Below, piece by piece: positions 43,701-54,900 of a stretch of DNA of 64,000 nucleotides. The stretch is from Lasioglossum baleicum (Eukaryota > Arthropoda > Insecta > Hymenoptera > Halictidae). The position numbers were made by a program, and so were the translations under genes. Numbering within the stretch: the stretch's first letter is position 1; each line of letters begins with the position of its first letter. Location: the NCBI RefSeq assembly GCF_051020765.1, contig NC_134934.1:7330001-7394000 (forward strand). Reading direction: 5' to 3'. Under the pieces are notes generated by a model. It saw nothing but the letters and a program-made list of their open reading frames with translations. It was not told the DNA's origin and did not search any database.

Positions 43701-46439
43701 TCATCTTTTAGCAAAATTCGTGTCCATTGCTCGTCCACTTCGCTGTATATTATTCATATTTGATTTAATCCTAGACGCCACCGACCCTAATTCTGCAGCA
43801 GCTGCTAGATGTTTCCTAACAAAATCTTGATTGTATCCTTTGCTGCTGACGATTTCTTTTTTCTCTTCTTCGGTATACTTTCTAACATTTTTTTCCCTTT
43901 CCTTATCCCTCCATGTTGCATTAGCCATCATTTCCTGTCTACGCCTTTCCTTTTCTTCTTCCGTAAGATTGTGTTTCTTTTTAGAATTCCTCTGATCTTT
44001 ATGCCGATTTCCATCTCTATATTTCTCTTGAGCATTATCAGCATATAAATTAGTACTTTCTTTATGACTGAATTTGCTTGTAGTATATTTTTCATCAACA
44101 TTATTTCTGTTACTATATCCACTTCTATGTGAATTATGTTCTTTATCTCGAAAAGTCCTGGAGTAAAACTCCTTGTCCCTGCTTCTATCACCATCCCTTT
44201 TATATTCTTTGTATTTATGTTTGTTACTCGAACTGTTGCTCCTTTCTTTGCTTAAACTACGATTTCTTGATCGTTTCTCGGGTACCCTTTCTCTTTTGTC
44301 TTCACTCTTAAAAGATCTCTCTGTATACTTTTCTCTATCATTCTTCTTAAAATGACTACTATTTTCGTTACTTCTGCTTCTCTTTTCCTTCGTACGTTGT
44401 TTTTCTGTACTTTCGTCGCTTGAATCATCTTCCTTACTGCTTTCAGATTCGCTACTCGAACTACTTTCACTACCCTTCTTCTTTTTCTTTCGTTTGTGTT
44501 TGACTTTTTTCATTGACTTCATTAAGCCTTTATCATTCATTTTGTCTTTCAATTTTTTGTATTTAGCAGCTAACAATATATCTAGTTGCGTTTCATCATC
44601 ACTGTCTAAATCTTGTTTATGTTTCTTCCTTTTTTTCTGTTTCTTTTCAATTTTACTTTTCTTTGACTGTTGCTCTAGCTAACAAAAAAAAAAAATGATT
44701 CATCAAATATTTAATAAAATTTTATTGTAATCGTTAAAATTACGTCTACATACCAATTGTCTCAGTTGTTTCAACTTAACAGGATTTTTTAGCAACTGAT
44801 TTCTTGTTTCCATTTCTTTTTTTTTTATAGCATACAAAGGATCTTCTTGCATTTTTCTTGCTAGATCAACTTGTTCATTACCAGAAAAAAAACGTAGAGA
44901 AGGTGGAATACATTCTGAAAATATAGATAAGGTGTTCTTAACTGAAATATTCTATAGAAAAAGATAAGTAAATAGTAAATTATATGTGAAATTCATTTCC
45001 AACAAATCTCATACAAAATATAGGTAAAGTTGCCGATGTGATGTGGGTCCTCTCCGATTTCAATGAGTTTTAGATATGTTGTCCATTCTGAACAACATTC
45101 TCCTTTAAAGTTTTTGGCGGTCGACTTTAGTTTACGAGATAATTGCACAAAACTTTACTTGTAAATTCATACGTTCTTGATAGAGGACACCGTTTAGTAT
45201 GGTAGAAACATCGTAGGCAGGTTTAGGTTTGGGTTTGGCTGAGAACTAGATGTCTTTGATGCTAAGGAGCATGGATTTTTGGAAGGAGATGTGGTCAAAG
45301 AGAAAGATATCGAGAGACAATTAGAGAAAGGCAGAATTACAGTTGAAAGCGTACGGAGTTAGTCTCATTATGACACATCATGCAAGGGAAAAGATTTTAA
45401 AAGATAAGAGAACAGGTGTGGGTGAGATAGAGTGAACAAAAATTCAACCAGGTGTAATGCATATATGGTTGTCCTATATCCTTGGAATTGAAGGAGATGC
45501 GCGAGAGCTGAAGGCCCTTGAGCGGTGGGGTTTTAGTGGGTATGGGCACGGTCCTCTATCCGGAAACCGTGTCGAGTCCCACACTACCCCCGACTTTCAT
45601 CTTAGGGGGTGTGTGTCAATGCATTTCCTCATCGCTCTTAAACAAAAAGAAAAAGGTTTAGGTTTGGGAATCCAATCTAACTCAGCATTTACCAGTAAAG
45701 CTTTTTAACCATATATAGTAACCCAGACTAATCCAGACCTAACTCAAACTTAAAAAAGTTTTTTGCTAATATCTCAGAAACTAAAGCCAGTCGCCCCAAC
45801 TATATTTATATTACATTTATTTAAAATGTCAAGTTTTATAACGTATTTCAAGGTCATCGAAATCTGTGACGACCCATATCTTCTTGGCAACTTTACTAAA
45901 ATATATTTTCTACCGATACAACTGGAGGAAATATTTAGGTGCTTACTTTACATAAACCACCCTATATAAGGAGTATAAAAGAAAATACCGTGTTCAACAT
46001 GATTTCTGGGTACTTGATTTACATCATTATCCTTTTCTGCTTGAGCCATTTGTTCAAAAGATTTGTCGATCGGTTTGCCGAGTAAATATTCTTCTCGATT
46101 AATTGTTTGATTCGGTCCTTTATACATCCAATCCAACTTTTTATCATCCTTTTTTTCTATTACACCTTGATCCATTGCATACTTTTTTATATCCTCCCGG
46201 TCTTTTTCCATTTCGATTTCTTTCTGTAATTCAGCTATCTTTCTCTTTTCTTGGCTTTGTTGTTGCTCTGCCTTCCAAACTTTTTCTATATTTTTTATGG
46301 TAGATGGGTGCCATGATTTTTTCAAATTCTACCTTAATGAAATTTGAACTTTATTAAAAACATATCTATAAAATTTCAATTGTACCACTAGCAAAGAAAA
46401 CTCTATTATAATTTAACTTACCAAATCTCCACCGCCCAT
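43701..46439 (-). CDS. CWC25: Pre-mRNA-splicing factor CWC25 homolog (CCDC49)
   Basis: Four exons, 46439-46422, 46328-45989, 44914-44754 and 44678-43701, encode 498 residues starting MGGGDLNLKKSWHPST. The N-terminal Cir_N/CWC25 domain is clear: KKSWHPSTIKNIEKVWKAEQ, then LDWMYKGP and EEYLLGKPID. Next come the conserved PPSLRFFSGNEQVDLARKMQ and DPLYAIKKKE. The long C-terminus is Lys/Arg/Ser/Glu-rich low-complexity sequence, as in animal CWC25. Family knowledge: CWC25 joins the spliceosome after Prp2 and promotes the first transesterification near the branch site. Exon 1 codes only six residues. Intron 2 contains a 0.95-kb foldback repeat. The stop lies 291 bp from the PHKB stop in convergent orientation, so the 3' UTRs may overlap. 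Confidence 0.93.
45021..45966. mobile_element. Foldback repeat (about 0.95 kb) in CWC25 intron 2
   Basis: The left arm, about 45024-45175 (GTAAAGTTGCCGATGTGATG, GGCGGTCGACTTTAGTTTA), matches the complement of the right arm, about 45755-45905 (GTAAAGTTGCCAAGAAGATA, GGGCGACTGGCTTTAGTTT), at moderate identity. The right side extends to AGGGTGGTTTATG-type sequence near 45960 that the left side lacks, so the left end is probably truncated. The centre is unusually GC-rich (45480-45640) and matches nothing else in the window. GGTTTAGGTTTGGG occurs twice (about 45219 and 45656). No gene was recognised inside. Confidence 0.6.
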
Positions 46440-47365
46440 TTTCTTCTTGTTATATTATTATATATCGTTATTTGCTTATTCAAAATATTTATTCCACGTA
46501 ACAACAGAAATAGTATAAACTTCGCATGCACTATGCAATATGAACGAATACTTTGCAATTGTGGAAAAATAATATAATCACATTTACCTTCCCACACTAG
46601 AGTATTGTTACAGAATGTTATAGAAGCGAAACTTTTGTTGAATTTTTGTATGCATGTAATATTTGCAGTAATATTTGCAACAATATGTTTATGCCTTAGA
46701 CTACATATACTTATAGACCCGGCATAGATATAGGATAATAGGTTCTATGGTTCCACAATGGTTCCAAGATAACTGAAAATAACGGAGAATCTGGTCAAGG
46801 TCAAGTCAAGTCACGTCCACGTCACAAGATATTTCAAAATGGTGAATAGCGATATAAAAGCGAAGTATACAAGTATATTTCTGCATTATTTCGTAAACAT
46901 TTGGAAAAACTTGTGCAAACTTGTTGCATAAAGAATTGTGAGGAACGACAGAACCGTGATATAAATATATCTTTTCACAAGATATAGTAGAAAAGTAAGT
47001 TATCGTCTTTTTTAGAGCGTCCGAATAACTGTTTTCGTCAGAATTTGTTATGCCTGATTCACATGTAAGGACAGAGACGAAATTTTGCAATTGTAAATTT
47101 CTTTGATATTAAGGCAAGTCCACAATGCCTCTGTAAAAGTCCTTCGTCATCTTTGTAGCCAAAGTTTCATACCTGTGTATTATATAGGGTAGGTGCTATT
47201 GCTATTGCTATTACGCTTTGAAGTTCAGAATGTTCAGAATGATTCGACTTCTGAACGTTGATGAAAATATCGAAGTATGACACAGTATGACACGTTAAAT
47301 GTGACGTAATAAAGTGGTGAGCAAAGTGTGCGTTTTACTAATTCAATTCAGAGTTTTCTAATGTA
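46440..47365. promoter_or_regulatory. Divergent upstream region of CWC25 and the small membrane protein gene
   Basis: 926 bp between the two start codons. It holds both promoters, a dispersed-repeat copy at 46885-46975, and a GCTATT tandem run near 47192-47212. A minus-strand frame at 46806-47090 covers the repeat and is not supported as a gene. Confidence 0.4.
46885..46975 (-). repeat. Dispersed repeat, copy 1 (family H)
   Basis: ATTTCGTAAACAT(T/G)TGGAAAAA ... AACTTGTTGCATAAAGAATT and GTGAGGAACGACA(G/A)AACCGTG are shared with 63823-63905 at about 90% identity by eye over 80 bp. Read on the minus strand this copy translates as YHGSVVPHNSLCNKFAQVFP, but the other copy is shifted out of frame at the end, so coding is doubtful. 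The family is unknown. Confidence 0.6.
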
Positions 47366-48853
47366 ATGAATAATGTACATGAAACTTTGTGGGGTTGGAC
47401 CGAGAATTTCATGGAGACAATCAATAAATTAACACACGACTTAGTGGACACAGTGTCAAACACCGATTCGAGCAATTTTATTCTTACCGATGTACTCCAA
47501 CAAAAGTTGACTGATTATTTTCACGAATGCGCAGCCTTGTTATCATTCGACGACTTTCAATTGCAATTATTAAAAGTTTTTTCGTTCACATTTATTAGTA
47601 CCGTAGCTCTGATTTTCATCGCTTGGCACATTTACGGTCCAAGAATTTCTGAACAATTTATGGAACCAAGTAAGGCAATATACATTCTTCTCTTGATGTA
47701 TACATACGTTGTAGTATTTTTCTCTAAACAAAGTTATAACAAAGTCTTTGTATATTTACCGTAGCGAGTATAAGAAATTTTTTTATTATTTTATGGGGTT
47801 AACGATGTCATATGCGAACTTACACATATTATTTCCCTTTTATACTGTCTTAATAACAAATGGACAGTGGTTTTAAATGTTTGTATTACATCTATTTACA
47901 TTAGAGGTAGTAATGTAATAAGTTTCACACGATTTATTTTTTGGTTTTGCATTATTGTTAATGGTATTGTATTTATGAATTAATAGCAAGATGCTTCTAT
48001 TGTATGTATAAACAAGGTAGAAATATATGATAACGAACGATAAGATAAATTTAGGAAATTTTCATTATAAAGATAAAATCATGTAAAATATTTCAATTGT
48101 GTGTTTAAAAAAAGATATTATATAAAAAATGCCTACTTGTCATTGACAAAATATAAAATGATATGATTACATAGTATAGTACATATATAAAGTATTGTTT
48201 GTAAATTATAATGCTTTATTTTTTCTAATGAATATATATTAATCTGATATCTAATCAGAGCATGGTATATGTATTGGTAATTTAAATTAGTATATTTCCA
48301 ACTTAGGAAATGTTTATATTTTAGAAATTCCATTTTGTCAAATGCATGGATTTTAGTGAAGAAACAATGAAAAGTGGTTATTCAGTATACTATATACATA
48401 TATATTTTTAAGTTTAATAATCTAATTTAATTCTTTCTTAAGTTGTATCAGAAATAAAATTTTGTATGAATTATAAATAACTAACAAGGGGGTATAAGAG
48501 ATCTAGTTCTCCTTGATATTAATGAAATTTTGCAGATTTTGAATTATTTTAGTAATAATAAGTAACTATATATTATTAATTTATTCAATTATTTTATTAA
48601 TAATATGTAACTATATTCGTGAAAAAATTATAAAAGATAATTTACATTTCAATTATATGCATACATATTATAGTTATAAACCTATCACCGAATTTTATAA
48701 AAATCTGTAAAGACCAGATCTAGAGCATCCCCTGTAAACTTGATGAGCTTCAGATTAAAAAATGACTATATAGGAATATTGCAATCAACTATTATAATAT
48801 CTACTATTTTAGATCCCGTATCTGAAGATTGTGATTCTTCGTCAGGAGAATAA
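47366..48853 (+). CDS. Small single-pass membrane protein, family not recognised
   Basis: Two exons, 47366-47669 and 48813-48853, joined in phase 1, give 114 residues ending NPVSEDCDSSSGE. The N-terminal 65 residues are soluble and helical (MNNVHETLWGWTENFMETIN ... LQQKLTDYFHECAALLSF). One hydrophobic helix follows at about residues 71-91 (VFSFTFISTVALIFIAWHIY), then a short, acidic, Ser-rich tail. There is no obvious signal peptide. If the intron is retained, the frame continues to 47764 and adds a second hydrophobic segment (AIYILLLMYTYVVVFF). I do not recognise the family; topology suggests a type II or tail-proximal anchor. Support is a clean start, a good donor (CCAA|gtaagg) and a good acceptor (tattttag|AT). 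The stop is 149 bp before the UBXN6 start, same strand. Confidence 0.6.
47670..48812 (+). other. Intron of the small membrane protein gene
   Basis: AT-rich 1.14-kb intron without recognisable repeats or genes. Its first 95 nt continue the open reading frame. Confidence 0.45.
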
Positions 48854-49002
48854 TTTGGTGTAAGTAATTTATTGCTTGATGAAACAATTGTAAGTGAAAC
48901 GATTACAATTGCTTTTACTTATGGTATAATTGGAGCGTATAAAACTTTCTTTTTATTATAGGTTTCATTTAATCATATAGAGGTACCAGATAATTATTAA
49001 AT

Positions 49003-51075
49003 ATGGCGGACAAAATAAAAGCATTTTTTCAAAAGAAAAAGACGAATGTAAAATTTATGAATGCTGGGAAAGGATATAAGTAAATTTCATTTTACTGTTT
49101 TTGTTGTAATAGTAGAAAATGTAATTTAAAATCATTTTGGAGTAACATTAATGAAAAATTGTGTACAGATTATCGGATACAGCAAGTACCTCTGTTCCAC
49201 GTCCAGTAAGGGAACCAATAAAAAGAGTAGAGCCTACAGAAGAAGCTAAAGTAGCTGGTCAAGCTGCTTTAGCAAGATTAGAAGCGAAAACAAATTCTAC
49301 CAAATATAATAGGTAAGTTATATTTAATAAAGGTGTATCTCTTGCTTCTTTATATTCTTTAATAAGCTCTAGAAGTTTATTTTCATAAGTAAAAATAATG
49401 TAAATATCATCTTCTCATCTATTTTTCTTGTAGATCGTATGCAGCTATTAAAGCTCAAGTATTACGCGAATTGGAACAAGAAAAGAAAGCCAAGCTAACG
49501 GAACAACAGAACACTCCAAGGTTGCAACAAGAATCTGAAGAATCAGTCAAAGATGAGTCAATGCTAGCGGTTACTGATATCTATTTTCGTTGTCCATATT
49601 TATCCGACGAAATATTGTCGAAAGAAGAATGGAAGTCAAGAATAAGAACCTTTTTGTATGACCAGTTGCAAGGAGAAGAAGCTGGTCTAACAGCATGTTT
49701 AGTTATACAGAATTGCAATCCTAAGAGAGAAAAAGTTGAAAGTTGTGTTGAAACACTGGGAAAGTATTTAGAAAACATCATAAATAACCCAGAAGCAGAG
49801 AAATATAGACGAATTAGAATGCATAATAGAATATTCCAAGTAAGAATCGTCTTTTATTAGTGTATTCAAATATAAAGAAATTTTTATCAAAATCCTTATC
49901 ATTAGAGGTGTGCAAGAACCCAAATACATACACTACTGTGAAAAAGAAAGAAGCATCCAATATAATTATAAGATATAATGACAAACAATTATATATATAT
50001 GTAGAAATTGTATTGTACAATGATTGATTTATTGCATTTAAAGTATTAGATAATCCGCAATAACACATATTCTCAGAACTATTCAATTAAACAGCGGAAT
50101 CGTTTCTCAAAACTTACCCTGTTCTTATTTGATTTTTTACGCTTTTCTATTAGATATGGCCGGTTGCTTCTTTCTTTTACATAGCAGTGTATGTCAGGTG
50201 CCTGGATCGGGACGGGTCGAGAATCCCGATATATTCGAGAACTCGTTCTGGTCCTGAATACAATTTTCGTTTTAATTATTACATTTATGTGTAATTAATA
50301 TTTCGAAGGAGAAAGTACGTCCTATAGAAGGTACGATGGACTTTTTACACGCTGCTGGCTTTCGAGAAACGAAGTTATTGCATAATGACGTAGAGGAAGA
50401 CTTTTTATTATGGAGCCCGGAGAATTGTGACATCGAAAGCCTTACCATATTAGAGAATGCGTTAAAAACTGCAGAATCTTTTCCACTTGAATTAGATAGA
50501 AATATCCAAGTATTGATGCCTACACAAGCAAGTCAAAGAACTGAATTGCCAGCAAATTTCTTTAATATAAGTCCAGAGGAAATAAAACGAGAACAGCAAC
50601 TTCGGTAATTCGAAACATAAGAAATAAACTATAATATATTATTTAATGGATCGAATAAATAAATTATTTTCTTGTCAATATCAACAGAACTGAAGCAGTT
50701 GAAAGAAGCCAAATGTTAAGGACAAAGGCTATGAGAGAAAGAGACGAGAAACAACGCCTTCGAAAATATAAATACTCGTTGATTCGCATCAAATTTCCAG
50801 ATAATATTATTCTACAAGGAACATTTTTCATACATGACAAGTTCCGAGCTGTATTTGACTTCGTTAGTGAAAGCATAACAAATAGCAAGACGCTATTTTG
50901 CTTAACAGATTTGACTGGAAAAAAATTCAATGAACCGTGTTTCGATAAGAGTTTACTTGAACTGGAATTGTTTCCCGCTGTTCTTTTAGCGTTTATACCT
51001 ATGGGTGAATCAGAGAAACTAACCGAGTCTGCAGGTTATTTAAAAGAAGAATTACTTGCTTATATACAATCTTAA
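49003..51075 (+). CDS. UBXN6: UBX domain-containing protein 6 (UBXN6 / UBXD1)
   Basis: Five exons encode 436 residues: 49003-49079, 49169-49312, 49434-49839, 50309-50604 and 50688-51075. Human UBXN6 has 441. The N-terminus (MADKIKAFFQKKKTNVKF) matches the helix that contacts p97/VCP. The PUB domain spans about residues 145-250 (LGKYLENIINNPEAEKYRR, NRIFQEKVRPIEGTMDF) and binds the p97 C-terminal tail. The conserved LPANFFNISPEEIKREQQLR and ERSQMLRTKAMRERDEK lead into a C-terminal UBX domain (about 340-430; KYKYSLIRIKFPDN). Family knowledge: UBXN6 is a p97 cofactor in lysosome repair, endosomal caveolin-1 sorting and mitophagy. The UBX domain lacks a clear FPR loop, as in UBXD1 relatives. Intron 3 contains a broken family A copy. 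Confidence 0.94.
49905..50262. mobile_element. Interrupted family A copy in UBXN6 intron 3
   Basis: A left end (GAGGTGTGCAAGAACCC, 49905-49921) and a core segment (TGGATCGGGACGGGTCGAGA ... ATTCGAGAACTCG, about 50201-50247) are separated by about 280 bp of unrelated AT-rich DNA. The normal right end is missing. It looks like one copy split by an insertion or two partial copies. Confidence 0.5.
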
Positions 51076-51999
51076 AACAACCATTTTATAACTACACCCA
51101 TTTTCTTGAAACATAATACAAATGATTACAAAATTTGATTAATAGTTTTATTACAATATCTTTCATCATTCCGATTATTAAACAGGCACATACGAATAAG
51201 GTATTCAAAATTTATTGATGTAGTTTTACAAAGATATTTTTAATACTTGCAAGATCACATCTTTTACTTTCCAGATTCTGTTTATTTGTATTTTGTATAC
51301 AAATGTTGTATTCTGTATTCAGTTTGCTTGTATGTAATATATAATCCATTACTATTGATTAGAAAATAAAATAGAATAAACAAGATTATGTTAATTAATA
51401 CTATTTCTTCGTTATACAATAATTAAGTTATTATACAAATATAAAATTATTGAGAATAAAAATCGCATAGAAATCAAATAGATGTATTAAGGTAGTCAAA
51501 TTATGATTTTAGTTTTATATATTTTAAATTGCATTATTCATATAATATTAAAATACGTAAATGAAATCAGAATTCACTGTGTGCGCATAGTGATTCTGCA
51601 TTTTGTGTGTTTGGCACTTACGTTATTATATTAATATTTTGTATCAGTCTTTGTATATTCTTATATACTTTTTAAAATCTACTATCATAATCTATATTTA
51701 ACAAATATATCATAAGAAAATAGTAATAATACGTTGAATAATGTGTTAATATGATACATATATATATAGTTTATCTGGTTGATTTATGAGGTAAAATTAC
51801 ATGTACTTATATAATTGTAAAGAACAGAAATAAAAAGAAATACATCAATAAATACAAACAATCTTTCTTCATTATACGAAGATTGTTACTCGAATTATAA
51901 CGAGATATAGTAAAAACAATATTACATCAACAAAAATATACTCTGTATCTAGTCAAAATGTCTCAATAATACCAACAAAAAGGAAAATTGTAAATGAGT
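51076..51999. other. UBXN6 / SVOP convergent 3' region
   Basis: AT-rich, no coding frame, presumably the two 3' UTRs (AATAAA near 51365 for the plus strand). No repeat family member was recognised. Confidence 0.5.
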
Positions 52000-54900
52000 T
52001 TATCTTGTATCTTGAGCTGATTCATTTAACGACTGATTTTTCGTTTCAACGGGCAAAGCAAGTGTAGCAGCAGCAGCACATAGTGCTGTTACAGCATATA
52101 TTGCCATTGCTCCAGTAATAGACCATTGTAAAAATACTTGTGCTATGTAAGGTGTGACCATCGCACCAATTCTAGCCATGGCACTGCAAGTACTTACTCC
52201 AACACTACGCAAATGGGTTGGATATACTTCTGGAGTGTAAACGTAAGCTGCTTGAAAAACACCAGCAATTAGGCCTCTGGCTAGAAAAATTGCGAGTGTC
52301 AACGCGATTCTGTTTAATAGGCAGACTCTACCTAAAAAACAAATCAGCATGGCGAACATTACTAATTGAAAAGCCATTGTTTTCCTTCTGCCGATTTTTT
52401 CCATCGCAAAAATGGTGGAAAATATTCCTGGGAACTCAGCTAATGTTGTCCAAAGCAGATCAATATAATCACTGCGTTCTAAACGGCAATCTAATTGACA
52501 TGTATCTTCTTTCATATTTTCCCAGGAACTGCACTGTTCGGCCGATGTATGAAACAGTTCTGTTGTCATCAATACTACACCGTAGTAACAGAATGCTGTA
52601 CTCATCCTAGAAGTTTTATCTTCATTACTTGTAACGAATTATCAAAATTACATGCAGGATGTTCACGTTATTACTAACCAGCGTTTTTCGCGTTAAATTG
52701 TATTGTACATTTATTAAAATATTTACCATACTAGCCAAAGCAAAGTAGATGTTCTGCACATTTCTTTGCTTAGTACATCCTTCAATTTACCATGGTTCAC
52801 TTGATAAAAACGATCCATAACTAATCTTCCTGGAGGTAAAGGCTTCTTATTTTCTCTTGCTACTCGTTCTAATGTGGAAACAGCTTTATCCATTCTTCCA
52901 GTTGACATATCAAATACCATCGATTCTGGTAACCACTATTATAAAATACAATAAAGAACATACACAATTGATAGTATTATCCATTTGTATTACTTACAGG
53001 AGTGATAATAGCAAATACAAGAAGTGGTATTGTTGATAGAATGAGAAGCCACCTCCAACCAAAATTCGGCATTATTACCAATGCTATTGCTACCTCGAAA
53101 CAAGCTCCAAGAGCCCAAAAACACTGTTTAGAAAGGTAAGATTTTATTATTTTATGCAATGAAAAAATATATTAATAATTATTAAGATTTATTTTGGCAT
53201 ACGAACATCTAATAAAATTACACATTTTGCTCTCTGCTTGGCTGGAAGAAATTCTGCGTATAGTGTTACTCTGAAACAGAAATAGATTAGTGTAATTACT
53301 TTCAGTTATTAGCATCGGCTTATGGAGTTTACCAAATACTTACGATTGTGGTACACAACCGATAGCAAAGCCAACTAGTCCTCTGAGTAACAAAATCCAT
53401 AGAAAATTTGGTGAAAAAGCACTGAAGAAAGCATAGTAAAGTAACAAAATTGCACAGAGTGTTAAGGATTGTTTGCTTCCATATCTGTCACTCAAGTTAC
53501 TCCAAAATGTAGAACTTAACATCATACCTAGAAAAACAACCTACAAGCCATCATTATATAAGGGGGGAATATATAAATATTAAAATTATCTTATAGGATT
53601 TATTAGATATAGATATTATATACATGTAATTCCATATTACCGTAGTTGTCAAAGCTTGTTGATATCTAGTAATGCCCCAGTCACAATGCAACGATGGACT
53701 TAAAATACTTAATATTGTTATTTCCATACTGTCCACCATCCAGCAAAGACCCGTAAATAGAGATAATTTAACTTGAAATTTTCCAAATCCTAATGCATTG
53801 ATAGCTTGTACTACAGTAAATGTATCTGTCACAATAAATATTAAAATAAATTCAAAGCAAATATATATATATATATATATTAATGTTTAGAACATACAGA
53901 TGATGTTACTCCTAGTATATTCAATCCTATTTCAAAAACAAAATACAATTTACAATAACATATTAAACAATAGAATTATGAATAATAAATATAATTCATG
54001 ACATTAAATATATTTATATACAGTTTGTGTACAATAATATTAATTGTATAAGTAGTGAAAGTTACATTGATTAATAGGAAAGGAAATAGAAGAGGAAGTA
54101 GTTATAAGTACATAGTGTTATATATTTTATTTTTAAATGAAATTTTTATTATAAGTAGAATTACATTGTTCAAATACATTTATACGATTGATACCTTACA
54201 TAGTCTTAGAGGAAAAAATATAGTATGATTATAAAATTAGTAAACATAGAGGAGTAACTGATAATTTACAGAAAAGAAAGAAGTAGTGACATGTAATACT
54301 CTAGGTCTAATTCCATTTTAATAATTGCACCGAATCCTAAACATTACAAAATCCAAACTTTGCTATACTAATAGATTTCGCAATATGAACTTTAATTTCC
54401 ATTACTTATAAATTCCAAAGATTTATAAGCTACCTGTATTTTTTATATAAGCTTATTCTTTATATATTTATTATAAGCTTTATATTTTATAAGCCTCAAT
54501 TATATCAGAACTATTATGAAATTTGTTATTATTAGACTCCAGATTTTATGCTTTTATAACAAAAATGAGCAAGTGCAATTTAAAACAGCGAACATATTAA
54601 AAGACCTTAAGAGTATTAATATATTATTTCCACCGCATTAAAATTATTAATGAAGAATATAAATTTATATTTAGCTCCTGTGTCTTGCAATTGATGCACG
54701 AACTTCTTATTTTGCATAAACATCCGGAGTCTAGTTATTATGTATATGACAAAATATTTAACTTACTTAAATAATATTAATTATTATACAGTCGAACCTT
54801 GATAACTCGAATCTCAAGGAAAGAACTAAAATCTTCGAGTTATAGAGGCTCCGACTTATCGAAGTCTTCGAGTAAGTGAGATTTACCATACGAAGATTCG

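Noticed and set aside
43809..44682. Plus-strand hydrophobic frames (LLLSLLKLRFLDRF type)
   Set aside because: They are antisense shadows of the Lys/Arg/Ser-rich CWC25 tail.
45215..45235. Telomere-like GGTTTAGGTTTGGGTTTGG near an insect TTAGG motif
   Set aside because: Only two degenerate units inside a transposon-like repeat; no TTAGG tandem array.
46806..47090. 94-codon minus-strand frame upstream of the small membrane protein gene
   Set aside because: It covers the dispersed family H repeat, and the second copy is out of frame.
49003..51075. UBXN4 or another UBX protein
   Set aside because: The PUB domain before the UBX domain and the LPANFFNISPEEIKREQ block are specific to UBXN6/UBXD1.
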